Source of the DNA: Rhodoplanes tepidamans
Lineage (GTDB): Bacteria > Pseudomonadota > Alphaproteobacteria > Rhizobiales > Xanthobacteraceae
DNA length: 64,000 nucleotides
Direction: 5' to 3'
Assembly: GCF_030813915.1 (NCBI RefSeq)
Contig: NZ_JAUSUJ010000005.1
Coordinates: 124,001 to 188,000, forward strand
This document shows, piece by piece, positions 9,901 through 19,430 of this stretch. The position numbers and the translations under genes were made by a program. The number at the start of each line of letters is the position of its first letter. The stretch's first letter is position 1. A model generated the notes under the pieces. The model was not told where the DNA came from and did no database searches. It worked only from the letters and a program-made list of their open reading frames with translations.

Positions 9901-10194
9901 CAGCGTCCGCTCGCCATCGTGGTGATCGGCGGCCTCGTCACCGCGACCGCCCTCACCCTGCTCCTCCTGCCGATCCTCTACGACCGCTTCGCCCTGCCGC
10001 GCGCCGAGCGCCGCCGCCTCGCCGAGGCGGAGGCCGAGGCACCGGCGGCCGCAGCGGCGGCCGGGGCGGCGCCGCCGGCACCCCCGCCCGCGGCGGCGCC
10101 CGCTCCGGCCGCCCCGGCGGTCGCGACCGGCGGTCCCGCCGCCGCGGCAACGGCTCCCGGAAAGGCCGCACCGGCCGACGCGCTGGCGACGTGA
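6937..10194 (+). CDS. HME-family RND efflux pump (CusA/CzcA-like)
   Basis: 1085 residues; twelve membrane segments with two large periplasmic loops are expected. The N-terminal PDVAPVQVLVSMKAPGLTPE block and TM4 sequence IGLLVDCAVVVVENVEHRL match heavy-metal efflux RND pumps. TM4 has the single Asp and the Glu of the CusA-like pattern, not the extra Asp of CzcA, hinting at monovalent Cu/Ag or an unassigned metal. The C-terminus has an extra tail of about 60 residues made almost only of Ala, Pro and Gly (from about residue 1028), absent from classical pumps. No outer-membrane factor gene follows, so a TolC-type channel must come from elsewhere. Confidence 0.9.
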   Translation: MLASLVDVALRQRLLVFIGAIALAVWGATAYQRLSIDAFPDVAPVQVLVSMKAPGLTPEELESRVTTPIELAARGIPNLVRMRSTTRYAVALLTFEFADGTDIFWARAQVNERLQEVRSQLPDDADGGLAPIVTPLAEMVMFTIESDTLTAQEKRSLLDWTIRPALRGLPGVADVNVLGGFVRTFEVIPSASAMAARGITTQMLEKAIENNNRNDGAGRIRNGEEALLVRSEGRIRTLDDVRNTIVTVRNGAIVRVGDVADVRFGALARNGVVTADAAGETVWGLVLGLRGANARTVVDGVKARLAALQPQLPENTRVVIFYDRSELIGAAVWTVQKVLLEAIALVVVMLLLFLGNLRSALVVSLILPLAVLATFAVMRQLGWSANIMSLGGLAIAIGLLVDCAVVVVENVEHRLSTVERPDLATRLRLTLDATREVAVPLVSGVAIIIVVFTPLLALQGLEGRLFSPVALTIVVALIAALVLSLTVVPAISAHVLRAGHHADPWLVRRLHAGYDPLLAYVMRKPVAVVMAVAIGVGAVAVVFPRIGSTFMPVMDEGTPVVTIRKFPTISVDEAAETDLRIQQALMAEIPEIKGIMARAGADELGIDPVGLNETDMFMTLAPKDQWRGPDTRWFLGELRRVLDTIPGIDYALTQPIDMRVQEMIIGARGDVVVKVFGDDIATLNRAARDVAAAIRTVPGAIDVFALRNAGMRYFTVAVDREKAGRFGLNADEVQEALRVWVDGRRLGLVLEGQVRTPLVVRGEERLRSSAADLARVPIVLPGGGTVELSQVATIAVEDGPIQVIREDGQRFATVLANVRGRDLVGFVDDAKAAVAARVEMPKGYGLVWGGQFENQQRAAARLTIVVPIALAAIFLLLYLTFGSLRQATLVFCNVPFAAIGGVVALWASGEFLSVPASVGFIALMGIAVLNGVVLISYINEVCARGDLPFREAVMEGARRRLRPVTLTASIAALGLVPFLFATGPGAEIQRPLAIVVIGGLVTATALTLLLLPILYDRFALPRAERRRLAEAEAEAPAAAAAAGAAPPAPPPAAAPAPAAPAVATGGPAAAATAPGKAAPADALAT

Positions 10195-10545
10195 CGGAGG
10201 AGCGGGACGATGCACCTCACCCCGCCCTCCGCTCATCCCCGCGCAAGCGGGGATCCAGGGCCAAACCCACCAGCGCCCGTCGCGCGGCTCCTGGGTCCCC
10301 GCCTTCGCGCTACGGGATGCACACATTGCGTGTCACGCATGAAAGCGTCATGCGCGGGCTCGCCCCGCGCATCCATCACCTTCACCAAAAAAGCGTTCTG
10401 TGGCAGAGAGATGGATAGTCGGGTCGAGCCCGGCGATGACGTCGGAGGGGGCGGCCGGCGTGTTTGCCTCTCACCGAAACTCCGCAGCTTTTCGAGACCT
10501 GTGCATCCCGTAGCGCCTTCGCGGGGACGAGCGGACCCGTGCGCA
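10195..10545. repeat. Cluster of palindromic intergenic repeats (gene-free to 10629)
   Basis: Two kinds of dispersed repeat lie here. The first is an ATCCCCGC/GCGGGGAT hairpin followed by CCAGG, with an inverted partner CCTGGGTCCCCGC near 10290. The second has GTCATGCGCGGGCTCG-CCCCGCGCATCCATC at about 10349-10377, with an inverted partner (ATGGATAGTCGGGTCGAGCC) near 10412. Further GTGCATCCCGTAGCGCCTTCG at 10500 matches a copy near 17346. No gene was found before the deaminase. Confidence 0.7.
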
Positions 10546-10629
10546 TGAGCTTCGGCTCAGCGCTGGACGACACCTCGCGACGGCCCGATCTGCTATGGTC
10601 CGAGGGATTCGAACCCCCGGGGACCTTGC

Positions 10630-11658
10630 GTGCACATGCCGGACCGCGATCGCCTCATCGCCTGCCTGCCGAAATGCGAACTGCACATCCACATCGAGGG
10701 CTCACTCGAGCCCGAGATGGTCTTTTCGCTCGCCCGCCGCAACAACATCCCACTGCCCTGGGACTCGGTCGAGGCGCTGCGCCGCGCCTACGCCTTCGGC
10801 TCGCTGCAGGACTTTCTCGACGTCTATTACGTCGGCATGTCGGTGCTGGTCACCGAGCAGGATTTCTACGACCTCGCCTTCGCCTATCTGAGGCGGGCGC
10901 ACGCCGACAATGTCGTGCATGTCGAGATGTTCTTCGATCCCCAGGGCCACACCAGCCGCGGCATCGCCTTCGACACCGTGGTGAACGGCCTGCATCGGGC
11001 GTGCGTGGAGGCGAGTGAAAGCTTCGGCATCCGGGCGAGCCTGATCATGTGCTTCCTGCGCCATCTCGACGAGGCCGACGCGCAGCGCACCCTCGACGCC
11101 GCGCTGGCGCACCGCGACCGCATCGTCGGGGTCGGACTCGATTCGTCGGAGAAAGGGCATCCGCCGGAGAAGTTCGCGCATGTGTTCGGCCGCGCCCGCG
11201 ACGCCGGCTTCCAGCTCTTCGCCCATGCCGGCGAGGAAGGCCCGCCGGACTATGTGTGGCAGGCGCTCGACGTGCTCGGCGTCCGCCGCGTCGACCACGG
11301 CAACCGCGCGCTGGAGGATGCCGCCCTGATCTCCCGCCTCGCCCGCGACCGGGTGCCGCTGACCGTGTGCCCGCTCTCCAACCTCCGCCTGCGCGTCGTC
11401 CCCGACCTCGCGCATCATCCGCTGCGGCACATGCTGGAGAAGGACCTCACCGTCACGGTGAACTCCGACGATCCGGCCTATTTCGGCGGCTACGTGAACG
11501 ACAACTTTTCCGCCATCGCCCGGGCGCTGGACCTGTCGCCGGCCGAGATCGTCACGCTCGCCCGGACGAGCTTCTCGGCCGCCATGATGAGCGACGACGA
11601 GCGCGCGGCGGCGCTCGCCCGCTTCGATGCGGCGGTGCGGCAGACGGGGGCTCGTTGA
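10630..11658 (+). CDS. Adenine deaminase (adenosine-deaminase fold)
   Basis: 342 residues. Zinc-site motifs of the adenosine/AMP deaminase superfamily are present: KCELHIHIEGSLEP (His-x-His), FAHAGEEG (metal His and catalytic Glu region), RVDHGNRA, and VNSDDPAYFGGY (Asp pair). Features such as SDDPAYFGGY and the short N-terminus are closer to bacterial and fungal adenine deaminases (Aah1 type) than to true adenosine deaminases. The expected reaction is adenine + H2O to hypoxanthine + NH3, in purine salvage in the cytosol. The start may be GTG at 10630 or ATG at 10636. No partner gene is adjacent. Confidence 0.85.
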   Translation: MHMPDRDRLIACLPKCELHIHIEGSLEPEMVFSLARRNNIPLPWDSVEALRRAYAFGSLQDFLDVYYVGMSVLVTEQDFYDLAFAYLRRAHADNVVHVEMFFDPQGHTSRGIAFDTVVNGLHRACVEASESFGIRASLIMCFLRHLDEADAQRTLDAALAHRDRIVGVGLDSSEKGHPPEKFAHVFGRARDAGFQLFAHAGEEGPPDYVWQALDVLGVRRVDHGNRALEDAALISRLARDRVPLTVCPLSNLRLRVVPDLAHHPLRHMLEKDLTVTVNSDDPAYFGGYVNDNFSAIARALDLSPAEIVTLARTSFSAAMMSDDERAAALARFDAAVRQTGAR

Positions 11659-11736
11659 TTCGTCGTCGTCCGGCGGCGGCGCGCAGGCGCCGAGCCGGGA
11701 TGGCGTCTTCTACGGAGAGCGCCGCACGCCCGGCTC

Positions 11737-12111
11737 TCACTTCTTCCCGAACGCATCCCGGAAGGAGTCGAACTTGCCGCCGGTGGTCTTCGGCTTCGCC
11801 GATTCGGTCTCCTTGGGCGGCTCGCACGGGACGATGCCCTTGTCGATGACCTGCTGGGTGCGGTTGTCGACCGTGTATTCGCGGCAGTTCCCGAGATAGT
11901 CGGCCTTCACCAGCATCCGGCCCCAGCGGCGCACCTCGGCCTCGGGCGGACCGGACGGGCCGAACACACGGGTGGTGAGCGGCACGTAGCCGAGCTGCCG
12001 GGCCCCGACCTCCCACCCGGCGAGCGCGACGACCACCAGCCCGACCGCATAGGCGACGAGGGCGGCGATCCCGTGACGGGCGTGGTGTGTCCTGGTCATG
12101 GTCTTTCCCAT
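11737..12111 (-). CDS. Small hypothetical membrane-anchored protein
   Basis: 124 residues, not assigned to a family. One hydrophobic helix (about residues 16-33, AALVAYAVGLVVVALAGWE) is followed by a soluble region with two cysteines (GNCREY and VPCEPP) and a Lys-rich tail (KTTGGKFDSFRDAFGKK). It is probably a single-pass protein with the C-terminal part outside the cytoplasm, where the two cysteines could form a disulfide. It diverges from the efflux operon across about 290 bp. Codon use matches the neighbours. Confidence 0.6.
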   Translation of the reverse strand: MGKTMTRTHHARHGIAALVAYAVGLVVVALAGWEVGARQLGYVPLTTRVFGPSGPPEAEVRRWGRMLVKADYLGNCREYTVDNRTQQVIDKGIVPCEPPKETESAKPKTTGGKFDSFRDAFGKK

Positions 12112-12404
12112 GCAGCCTACCCCCGAGTCGTTAACCGGCGTTTACGATTTCCGCTCGATCTGTCGTCGGCGGCGCGGTCTCACGGCCGGAACGCAGGCCG
12201 ATGCCTTGATACGCCCCGCGACCGCGCGACCGGGCGCAGCCTGCACGCGATAAGGAAACACACGCGACATGCGCGCGGCGCCGAAAAGCTGATATAAGCA
12301 GGCATCGTCTCGCGGATTCCCCGTCCGGACCGTCCCCTGCAGGATGCGCCCGGCCCGCATGGGACAGCCACGTTCCTGGTGCAAGCTAGTTCCGGAAGGA
12401 CGCC

Positions 12405-13706
12405 GTGACCGCGCTGGTTCGATCGATCGTGACGGCGGGAGCCGTCGGCCTCTCCCTCGTGCTCGCGGCCTGCGGCGAGCAGAACCAATACGTTCCGCCG
12501 CCGCCCCCCAAGGTCTCGGTGGCCAAGCCCGTCCAGCAGGAGGTGACGCGCTTCCTGGAGGCGACCGGCTCGACCGCCGCGGTCAACCAGACCGACCTGG
12601 TCGCCCGCGTCGCCGGCTTCGTCCAGGGCATCAGCTACGGCGACGGCGACTACGTGAAGCAGGGCCAGCTCCTGTTCACGATCGAGCCGGAGCCCTACCG
12701 GGTGAAGGTGGAGCAGGCCAAGGCGGCCGAGCTCGGCGCCGAGGCCAACCTCAAGCAGCAGCAGATCGTCTACGACCGCCAGGTCGACCTGGTCGCCAAG
12801 CAGGCGAGCCCGCAGTCGCTGCTCGACCAGGCGACCGCTGCCCGTGATTCGGCGCAGTCGAACCTCGATCAGTCCAAGGCCAACACCCAGCTCGCCGTGA
12901 TCAACCAGGGCTACACCCACGTGACCGCGCCCTTCGACGGGGTCGTCACGGCCCGTCAGGTGTCGCTCGGCCAGTATGTCGGCGCCAACGGCCAGCCCAC
13001 CACGCTCGCCACCATCGTGCAGCTCGAACCCATCTACGTGAACTTCACGATCAGCGAGACCGACGTGCAGCGCATCCGCGACGAGATGCAGCGCCGCGGC
13101 CTCACCCGCGACGACATCAGGAAGGTTCCGATCGAGATCGCCACGCAGACCGATACCGGCTGGCCGCATGTCGGCACGCTCGACTACGTGTCGCCGAGCG
13201 TGACCGCCTCGACCGGCACGCTGCAGGCCCGCGCCATCCTGGCGAACCAGGACCGCGGCCTGCTGCCCGGCTACTTCGTGCGGGTGCGGGTGCCGATCGA
13301 GCGCATCCGCTCCGCCCTGCTGGTGCCCGACACGGCGATCGGCAGCGATCAGGGCGGCCGCTACGTGCTGGTCGTCGCCGCCGACGGCACGGTGGAGCAG
13401 CGCAAGGTCGAGGTCGGGCCGCAGGTCGGCGAGCTGCGGGTGATCGAGAAGGGCCTCTCGGCGGACGACCGCGTCGTGGTCGCCGGCAGCCTGCGCGCCG
13501 TGCCGGGCCAGAAGGTCGATCCGCAGGCCACGACGATCGCAGCGCCGCCCCCCGCCTCGCTGCCGGCCGCCCCCCCTGCGCCGCCGCCGCTGCCCAACAC
13601 GCTGCCGGCCGCCCCGAAGGTGGGCGAGCCCGCGCTGCCGCCATCGCCCTCGCCGGCGCCGCCCGCGGTGCCGGGCGGTCTCCCCCGTCCCCGCACCATG
13701 CAGTGA
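12405..13706 (+). CDS. RND efflux periplasmic adaptor lipoprotein (AcrA/MexA family)
   Basis: 433 residues. The signal ends in a lipobox (LSLVLAACGEQ), so the mature protein should be a lipoprotein. It shows a biotinyl-lipoyl half (AGFVQGISYGDGDYVKQGQL), an alpha-hairpin with many Gln/Ala, the second lipoyl half (YTHVTAPFDGVVTARQVSLG), a beta-barrel and the membrane-proximal domain (ADDRVVVAGSLRAVPGQKV). A Pro/Ala-rich tail of about 60 residues follows. The GTG start is preceded by GGAAGGA 5 bp upstream. The gene ends 15 bp before the pump and forms an efflux operon with it. No repressor or outer-membrane channel is adjacent. Confidence 0.9.
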   Translation: MTALVRSIVTAGAVGLSLVLAACGEQNQYVPPPPPKVSVAKPVQQEVTRFLEATGSTAAVNQTDLVARVAGFVQGISYGDGDYVKQGQLLFTIEPEPYRVKVEQAKAAELGAEANLKQQQIVYDRQVDLVAKQASPQSLLDQATAARDSAQSNLDQSKANTQLAVINQGYTHVTAPFDGVVTARQVSLGQYVGANGQPTTLATIVQLEPIYVNFTISETDVQRIRDEMQRRGLTRDDIRKVPIEIATQTDTGWPHVGTLDYVSPSVTASTGTLQARAILANQDRGLLPGYFVRVRVPIERIRSALLVPDTAIGSDQGGRYVLVVAADGTVEQRKVEVGPQVGELRVIEKGLSADDRVVVAGSLRAVPGQKVDPQATTIAAPPPASLPAAPPAPPPLPNTLPAAPKVGEPALPPSPSPAPPAVPGGLPRPRTMQ

Positions 13707-13721
13707 CGCGGCGAGGCCCGC

Positions 13722-16700
13722 ATGATCTCGAAATTCTTCATCGAGCGGCCCGTTCTCGCGAACGTGCTGGCCATCCTGATGATCGTGATCGGCGCCGTCG
13801 CGCTGCTGCGGCTGCCGATCTCGCAGTATCCCGACGTGGTTCCGCCGACCGTCTCGGTGACGACGAGCTATCCGGGCGCCAGCGCCCGCACCGTCATCGA
13901 CACCGTTGCGCTGCCGATCGAGCAGCAGGTCAACGGCGTCCAGGACATGATCTACATGCAGTCCTACTCGGGGTCCGACGGCAGCTACAGCCTGATCGTG
14001 ACCTTCGAGATCGGCACCGACCTCGACACCGCGCAGGTGCTGGTGCAGAACCGCGTGGCCACCGCCTTGTCGCAGCTGCCGCAGTCCGTGCAGGTGCAGG
14101 GCGTGACGGTGCAGAAGAAGATGACGTCGATTCTGCAGATCGTCACCCTGACCTCGCCGGACGGCCGCTACGACAGCCTCTATCTCGCCAACTACGCGAC
14201 CATCCGGCTGCGCGACGAGATCTCGCGCCTGTCCGGCGTCGGCAACGTCACGGTGTTCGGCGCCGGCCAGTACTCGATGCGGGTCTGGCTCGATCCGAAC
14301 AAGATGCAGGCGCGCGCCCTGACCACCCAGGACGTGGTGCAGGCGCTGCAGGGCCAGAACCAGCAGGTGACGGCCGGCCAGGTCGGCATGCAGCCGTCGC
14401 CGAAGACTCAGAACTTCCAGTACACGCTCGACGTGCTCGGTCGTCTCGACGATCCCGAGGAGTTCGCCGCCGTCATCGTCAAGACCGGACAGAACGGCGA
14501 CGTGACGCGGGTGCGCGACATCGGCCGGGTCGAGCTCGGCGCCCAGACCTACAGCCAGGTCTTCACCCAGGACGGCAAGCCGGCCGCCGGCCTCGCGATC
14601 TTCCAGTCGCCCGGCGCCAACGCGCTCGACGTCGCCGACCTGGTCAAGGCCAAGATGACGGTGTTGGCCAAGGAGTTCCCGCAGGGCCTGGTCTACGGCG
14701 TCCCGTTCGACACCACCATCTTCGTCACCGCGTCGATCAACGAGGTCTACAAGACGCTCTACGAGGCGGCGATCCTGGTGCTGATCGTCATCCTGCTGTT
14801 CCTGCAGGACTGGCGCGCCATGCTGGTGCCGGCCACCACGGTGCCGGTGACCATCATCGGCGCCTTCGCCGGCATGGCGGCGCTCGGCTTCACGGTGAAC
14901 CTCTCCACCCTGTTCGCCATCGTGCTGGCGATCGGCATCGTGGTCGACGACGCCATCGTCGTGGTCGAGGGCGCCGCACACAACATCGAGAAGGGGATGA
15001 GCGGCCACGACGCGGCGATTGGCGCCATGACGATCCTGCTCGGCCCGATCATCGGCATCACCCTGGTGCTGATGGCCGTGTTCCTGCCGGCCGCCTTCCT
15101 GCCCGGCCTGACCGGTCGCATGTACGCGCAGTTCGCTCTCGTCATCGCCGCGACCGCGCTGCTGTCCGCCATCAACGCCCTCACCCTCAAGCCGACCCAG
15201 GCGGCGACCTGGCTGCGCGCGCCGGTGCCACCCGAGCAGCGCAACGCCTTCTTCCGCGGCTTCAACGCCGTCTACGGCAAGGCCGAGCACCTCTACGAGG
15301 GGCTGATGAAGCGCATGGTGGCGAAGAGCGCCGCCATGGCCGTGCTGGCGCTCGCCATCATCGGCGGCGCGCTCTTCGGCTTCACCCGGGTGCCGACCGG
15401 CTTCCTGCCGATCGAGGATCAGGGCTACATGGTGGCGAGCGTCCAGCTCCCCGACGGCGCCTCGCTCACCCGCACCCAGGCCGTGCTCGACCGCGTCTCC
15501 GCCATCGCGGCGAAGACGCCGGGCGTCAGACAGGTGATCACCATCGCCGGCATCTCGCCGCTCGACAACTCGGCCTCGCTCGCCAACGCCGGCGTCGCCT
15601 ACGTCATGCTGGAGGACTGGGACAAGCGCGGCAAGGGCGAGGATCTGCGCTCGCTGTTCACCGGGCTCAACAACGCCCTCGACGTGATCGAGGAGGCCAA
15701 GATCCTCGTCGTGCCGCCACCGCCGATCCAGGGCGTCGGCAACGCCGGCGGCGTGACCATGCAGGTCGAGCTGCGCGACGGCAGCTTCGACCTGCCCAAG
15801 CTGCAGGGCATCGTCGACAACTTCGTCGCCAACGCGGCGAGCCAGTCGCAGATCCAGCGGGTGATCTCCACCTTCCGGTCGAGCGCGCCGCAATACCGGG
15901 TCGAGGTCGACCGGGTGAAGACCGAGACCCTGCAGGTCTCGCTCGATCAGGTGTTCCAGACGCTCGCCGGCTATCTGGGCTCGACCTATGTCGACCAGTT
16001 CAACAAGTTCGGCCGGGTCTTCCAGGTCTACGTGCAGGCCGACGCGGACTTCCGCCAGCGGCTCGACGACGTCCGCAACCTGACGGTCCGCAACACCAAG
16101 GGCGACATGATCCCGCTCGGCACGCTGATGACCATCACACCGACCGTCGGGGCGCCGCTGATCAGCCTGTACAATCTCTATCCGTCGGCCACCATCGTGG
16201 CGCTGCCGGCAGCCGGCGTGTCGACCGGCCAGACGATGCGGCTCATGGAGGAGATCGCGGCCCGCACCCTGCCGCCGGGCGCCGGCATCGAATGGACGGC
16301 GATGTCGTACCAGGAGAAGATCGTCGGCAACCAGATGTTCATGGTTTTCGCCCTGTCGATTCTGCTGGTCTATCTGGTGCTGGCCGGGCAGTACGAGAGC
16401 TGGTGGGCGCCGATCTCGGTGGTGCTCGCCGTGCCGCTCTCGCTGCTCGGCCCGGTCGCGGTCCTCAACGCGCTGAAGATCGACAACAACCTCTATGTCC
16501 AGATCGGCCTCGTGCTGCTGATCGCGCTCTCCGCCAAGAACGCCATCCTGATCGTCGAGTTCGCCCGCGAGACCCGGGCCGCCGGCAAGAGCATCCTGGA
16601 CTCGGCCGTGGAGGGCGCGCGCGAACGATTCCGGCCGATCCTGATGACGTCGTTCGCCTTCATCCTCGGCGTCGCGCCGCTGGTGGTGGCGACCGGCGCC

Positions 16701-16892
16701 GGCGCCTCGGCCCGGGCCTCGATCGGCATCACGGTGTTCTCGGGCATGATCGCCTCGACCTGCCTCGCCGTGCTGTTCGTGCCGTCCTTCTTCGTCCTGA
16801 CGCAGCGGTGGGAGGAGCACCTCGCCGCGCGCAAGGCGAGGAAGGACGCGGCGAAGAAGGGCAGCGAGCCGACGGCGACACCGGCGGAGTGA
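13722..16892 (+). CDS. HAE1-family RND multidrug efflux pump (AcrB/MexB-like)
   Basis: 1056 residues, full length for the family. It opens with the classical [18 protein letters not shown] and contains [15 protein letters not shown]. The proton-relay pair lies in TM4 ([19 protein letters not shown], two adjacent Asp), and TM10-11 contain the expected [14 protein letters not shown]. The usual EN after VVV is EG here, a minor variant. It is a trimeric proton-driven exporter in the inner membrane for hydrophobic drugs, dyes or solvents. The substrate range is unknown. Confidence 0.93.
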   Translation: MISKFFIERPVLANVLAILMIVIGAVALLRLPISQYPDVVPPTVSVTTSYPGASARTVIDTVALPIEQQVNGVQDMIYMQSYSGSDGSYSLIVTFEIGTDLDTAQVLVQNRVATALSQLPQSVQVQGVTVQKKMTSILQIVTLTSPDGRYDSLYLANYATIRLRDEISRLSGVGNVTVFGAGQYSMRVWLDPNKMQARALTTQDVVQALQGQNQQVTAGQVGMQPSPKTQNFQYTLDVLGRLDDPEEFAAVIVKTGQNGDVTRVRDIGRVELGAQTYSQVFTQDGKPAAGLAIFQSPGANALDVADLVKAKMTVLAKEFPQGLVYGVPFDTTIFVTASINEVYKTLYEAAILVLIVILLFLQDWRAMLVPATTVPVTIIGAFAGMAALGFTVNLSTLFAIVLAIGIVVDDAIVVVEGAAHNIEKGMSGHDAAIGAMTILLGPIIGITLVLMAVFLPAAFLPGLTGRMYAQFALVIAATALLSAINALTLKPTQAATWLRAPVPPEQRNAFFRGFNAVYGKAEHLYEGLMKRMVAKSAAMAVLALAIIGGALFGFTRVPTGFLPIEDQGYMVASVQLPDGASLTRTQAVLDRVSAIAAKTPGVRQVITIAGISPLDNSASLANAGVAYVMLEDWDKRGKGEDLRSLFTGLNNALDVIEEAKILVVPPPPIQGVGNAGGVTMQVELRDGSFDLPKLQGIVDNFVANAASQSQIQRVISTFRSSAPQYRVEVDRVKTETLQVSLDQVFQTLAGYLGSTYVDQFNKFGRVFQVYVQADADFRQRLDDVRNLTVRNTKGDMIPLGTLMTITPTVGAPLISLYNLYPSATIVALPAAGVSTGQTMRLMEEIAARTLPPGAGIEWTAMSYQEKIVGNQMFMVFALSILLVYLVLAGQYESWWAPISVVLAVPLSLLGPVAVLNALKIDNNLYVQIGLVLLIALSAKNAILIVEFARETRAAGKSILDSAVEGARERFRPILMTSFAFILGVAPLVVATGAGASARASIGITVFSGMIASTCLAVLFVPSFFVLTQRWEEHLAARKARKDAAKKGSEPTATPAE

Positions 16893-16954
16893 GGCTTTCG
16901 GCTGACGCCCAATCGCACGATCCTCGCGATGGTGGTCGTCCGCGGAGGCGAGGG

Positions 16955-17390
16955 CTTTGCAGAATTCGTCATTCCGGGAGGACGCGGAACGTCGGACCCG
17001 GAATCCAGCCCAGAATGCCGAGTTCGGAGCTGGATTCCGGGTTCGCGCCTTCGGCGCGCCCCGGAATGACGGATTCTGCAAAGCCCTCGCGGAGGCGGAC
17101 GACCCAGGATCCGCGGCTTCCGGTGTTCAACCCCGCAAGGCTGCGGCGGACCGGGTGCTCCGCCTTCGCGCTACGGCATGCACAGATCCCGAAAGCGCCG
17201 GCGAACTCAGTGCGTCGCGTTTTTCGGCGTCATCGCCGGGCTCGACTCGGCGATCCATCCGCCTCGAAGAACATGACTGCTTACGAAGAGTGATGGATGC
17301 GCAGGTCGAGCCCGCGCATGACGGCTTGCATGCGCGGCGCACGATGTGCATCCCATAGCGCCTTCGCGGAGCACGGCGACGGAGAGGCCG
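16955..17390. repeat. Palindromic repeat cluster (16893-17408 is gene-free)
   Basis: The first element (about 16955-17092) is a long inverted repeat. GCAGAATTCGTCATTCCGGG at the left mirrors CCCGGAATGACGGATTCTGC at the right, with an inner CCGGAATCCAGC / GCTGGATTCCGG pair. The second (about 17233-17360) carries GTCATCGCCGGGCTCG and an inverted GTCGAGCCCGCGCATGACGG. These are members of the dispersed repeat families seen at 10.2 kb, 19.3 kb and 25-27 kb. No gene is seen. Confidence 0.75.
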
Positions 17391-17408
17391 AAGACCGCGG
17401 CCCGGCCT

Positions 17409-19217
17409 CTATCCCGGCAGGCCGGCGGCCGCCGCGGCGGCGTCGCCTTCGGCGGCCGTGCCGGGGCCGGCGGCGATGAACTGGTCGCGGGCGAGCTCGG
17501 CGAAGCGGCCGTCCTTCGCCATCAGTTCGTCGAACGTGCCCTGCTCGACCACGCGCCCGTGCTCGAACATCAGGATGCGGTCGGCGCGCCGCACCGTGGC
17601 GAGGCGGTGGGCGATCACGAAGGTGGTGCGGCCCTTCATCACCTCGTCGAGCGCCGCCATCAGCCGCGTCTCCGTCTTGGCGTCGAGCGCCGAGGTCGGC
17701 TCGTCGAGGATCAGGATCGGCGGCTCCTTGAGGAGCGCGCGGGCGATGGAGAGGCGCTGGCGCTCGCCGCCCGACAGGCTGCGGCCGCGCTCTCCGACCC
17801 GGGCGTCGAAGCCGCCGGGGGTGCGGGCGATGAACTCCATGGCCTGGGCCCGCTCGGCGGCGAGCCGCAGCTCGGCGTCGGTCGCGTCGGGCTTGCCGAT
17901 GCGCAGGTTCTCGGCGATCGAGCGGTTGAACATCAGGCCCTCCTGGAACACAACGCCGATGTTCCGCCGCAGCGCCGAGAGCGTCATGGTGCGGATGTCG
18001 ATGCCGTCGATCCGGATGGTGCCGGACTGCGGGTCGAAGGCGCGGTGCAGGAGCGCCAGCGCCGTCGTCTTGCCGGCCCCGGTGGTGCCGACGAAGGCGA
18101 TGGTCTCGCCCGGCTTCGCCGTGACGGTGAGATCGGCGACGGCGGCCCGCTTGCCGTCGTAGGAGAACGACACGTCCTCGAACGCGACGAGGCCCTGGAG
18201 CCGGCCGGGATCGACGGCGCCGGGCCGGTCGCGGATCTCCGGCACGGTGTCGAACACCTCGAAGAACTCTGCCAGCCGCGGCGCCTCGGCGAACACCCGG
18301 TTGACGAACCACACGGCGTCCTGCAGCCGCGCGATCAGCATGGTGGCGAAGCCCATGAAGGTGACGATCTCGCCGACCGAGGCGAGGCCGTAGACGTTCA
18401 GCCAGGTGCCGAGCAGCACGATCGCCAGCATGGTGAGGGTGGTCGACGCGCGGGTCAGCACCGCCACCACGGCCCACCAGGACAGCACCGGGATCTGGGC
18501 GGCGAGCAGCCGGTCGATGACGGTCTTGAGCCCCGTCACCTCGGCCTCGACCCGGGCGAAGGAGTGCACCAGGGCGACATTGCCGAGCGTGTCGGAGGCG
18601 CGCTCGGCGAGCTCCGAATAGTTGGTCTCGACCAGACGCTGCAGCGTCTCGGTCTTGCGCATCACGAAGGCGGTGAGCACCGCGAAGACGACGCAGAGCG
18701 CGACGAGCAGCAGCGCCAGCCGCCAGTTGAGGACGAGAGCGAGCGGCAGCAGCACGAAGAACGACACGAAGGCCGCGAGGTTGTCGCGGAAGAAGGCGAG
18801 CCACAGGCCCCACAGCGCGTCGGTGCCCTGCAGCATCACCTTCATCAGCCGGCCCGAATGGGTGGCGCCGTGGAAGGCGAGCGGCTGCTCCAGCACGCGC
18901 TCGAAATAGCTCGCCAGGACCGCCTGACGCTGCTGGTGGGCGAGCCGGTCGGCATAGAGCGCGGTGAGCGTGCCGCAGGCGATGTTGAACAGGCCGAACA
19001 CCGCCCAGGCGGCCAGGAGGGTCGCGAGCGTCGACCAGGCGAAGGCGCTTCCCGGGACCGCGGCGCGCGACAGCGTGTCGACGACGCGGCCGAACAGCAC
19101 CGGCTCGGCGAACTGCGCGGCCGCCAGCGCCAGGTTGGCGAAGGCCAGGGTCCAGGCGAGACGCTTCACCGGCGCCAGCAGCGCCAGCGCGCGCACATAG
19201 AGACGGAAGACGTTCAT
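17409..19217 (-). CDS. ndvA: Glucan exporter ATP-binding/permease protein, NdvA/Cgt family
   Basis: 602 residues. An N-terminal six-helix ABC exporter domain (opening with [16 protein letters not shown]) contains [14 protein letters not shown], a hallmark block of rhizobial NdvA / Brucella Cgt. It is followed by a nucleotide-binding domain with Walker A (VGTTGAGKT), signature (SLSGGERQR) and Walker B ([12 protein letters not shown]) plus the H-loop IAHRLATV. NdvA homodimers export cyclic beta-1,2-glucan to the periplasm, where it aids osmoadaptation and host interaction. The synthase gene (ndvB) is not in the window, so the substrate is inferred from family similarity only. Confidence 0.82.
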   Translation of the reverse strand: MNVFRLYVRALALLAPVKRLAWTLAFANLALAAAQFAEPVLFGRVVDTLSRAAVPGSAFAWSTLATLLAAWAVFGLFNIACGTLTALYADRLAHQQRQAVLASYFERVLEQPLAFHGATHSGRLMKVMLQGTDALWGLWLAFFRDNLAAFVSFFVLLPLALVLNWRLALLLVALCVVFAVLTAFVMRKTETLQRLVETNYSELAERASDTLGNVALVHSFARVEAEVTGLKTVIDRLLAAQIPVLSWWAVVAVLTRASTTLTMLAIVLLGTWLNVYGLASVGEIVTFMGFATMLIARLQDAVWFVNRVFAEAPRLAEFFEVFDTVPEIRDRPGAVDPGRLQGLVAFEDVSFSYDGKRAAVADLTVTAKPGETIAFVGTTGAGKTTALALLHRAFDPQSGTIRIDGIDIRTMTLSALRRNIGVVFQEGLMFNRSIAENLRIGKPDATDAELRLAAERAQAMEFIARTPGGFDARVGERGRSLSGGERQRLSIARALLKEPPILILDEPTSALDAKTETRLMAALDEVMKGRTTFVIAHRLATVRRADRILMFEHGRVVEQGTFDELMAKDGRFAELARDQFIAAGPGTAAEGDAAAAAAGLPG

Positions 19218-19257
19218 GACGACCTGCCGGAACGAGTCAGCGGCGGCCTTTATAGCA

Positions 19258-19430
19258 GGTCTTTCCGGGATCGTTCGGGGTGCACTGGCTCTGTCGTCCC
19301 GGGGCGGCGCGACGCGCCGGGCCCGGGACTCATGACCCCTGTGTTTCGTGAGCCATCGGCACCGGGGATATGGATTCCGGGCTCGCGGACCTGCGGTCCG
19401 CGCCCCGGAATGACCCGGTCTGCTACCCCG
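19258..19430. repeat. Palindromic repeat between the NdvA-like gene and feoB
   Basis: GTCCCGGGGCGGCGCGACGCGCCGGGCCCGGGAC forms one dyad (from about 19295). The second, TGGATTCCGGGCTCGCGG with GCGCCCCGGAATGACCC, is the same family as the 16.95-kb repeat. Its right end reaches the stop of feoB and could act as a transcript-end hairpin. Confidence 0.65.

Noticed and set aside
6691-10326. Long minus-strand open frame opposite the CusA-like pump
   Set aside because: Same reason: antisense shadow with no recognisable domain.
12180-17081. Very long minus-strand open frame (over 1600 codons) opposite the AcrAB-type genes
   Set aside because: It is antisense to two well-supported genes, is His/Asp/Arg-rich with no domain, and arises from high-GC codon bias.
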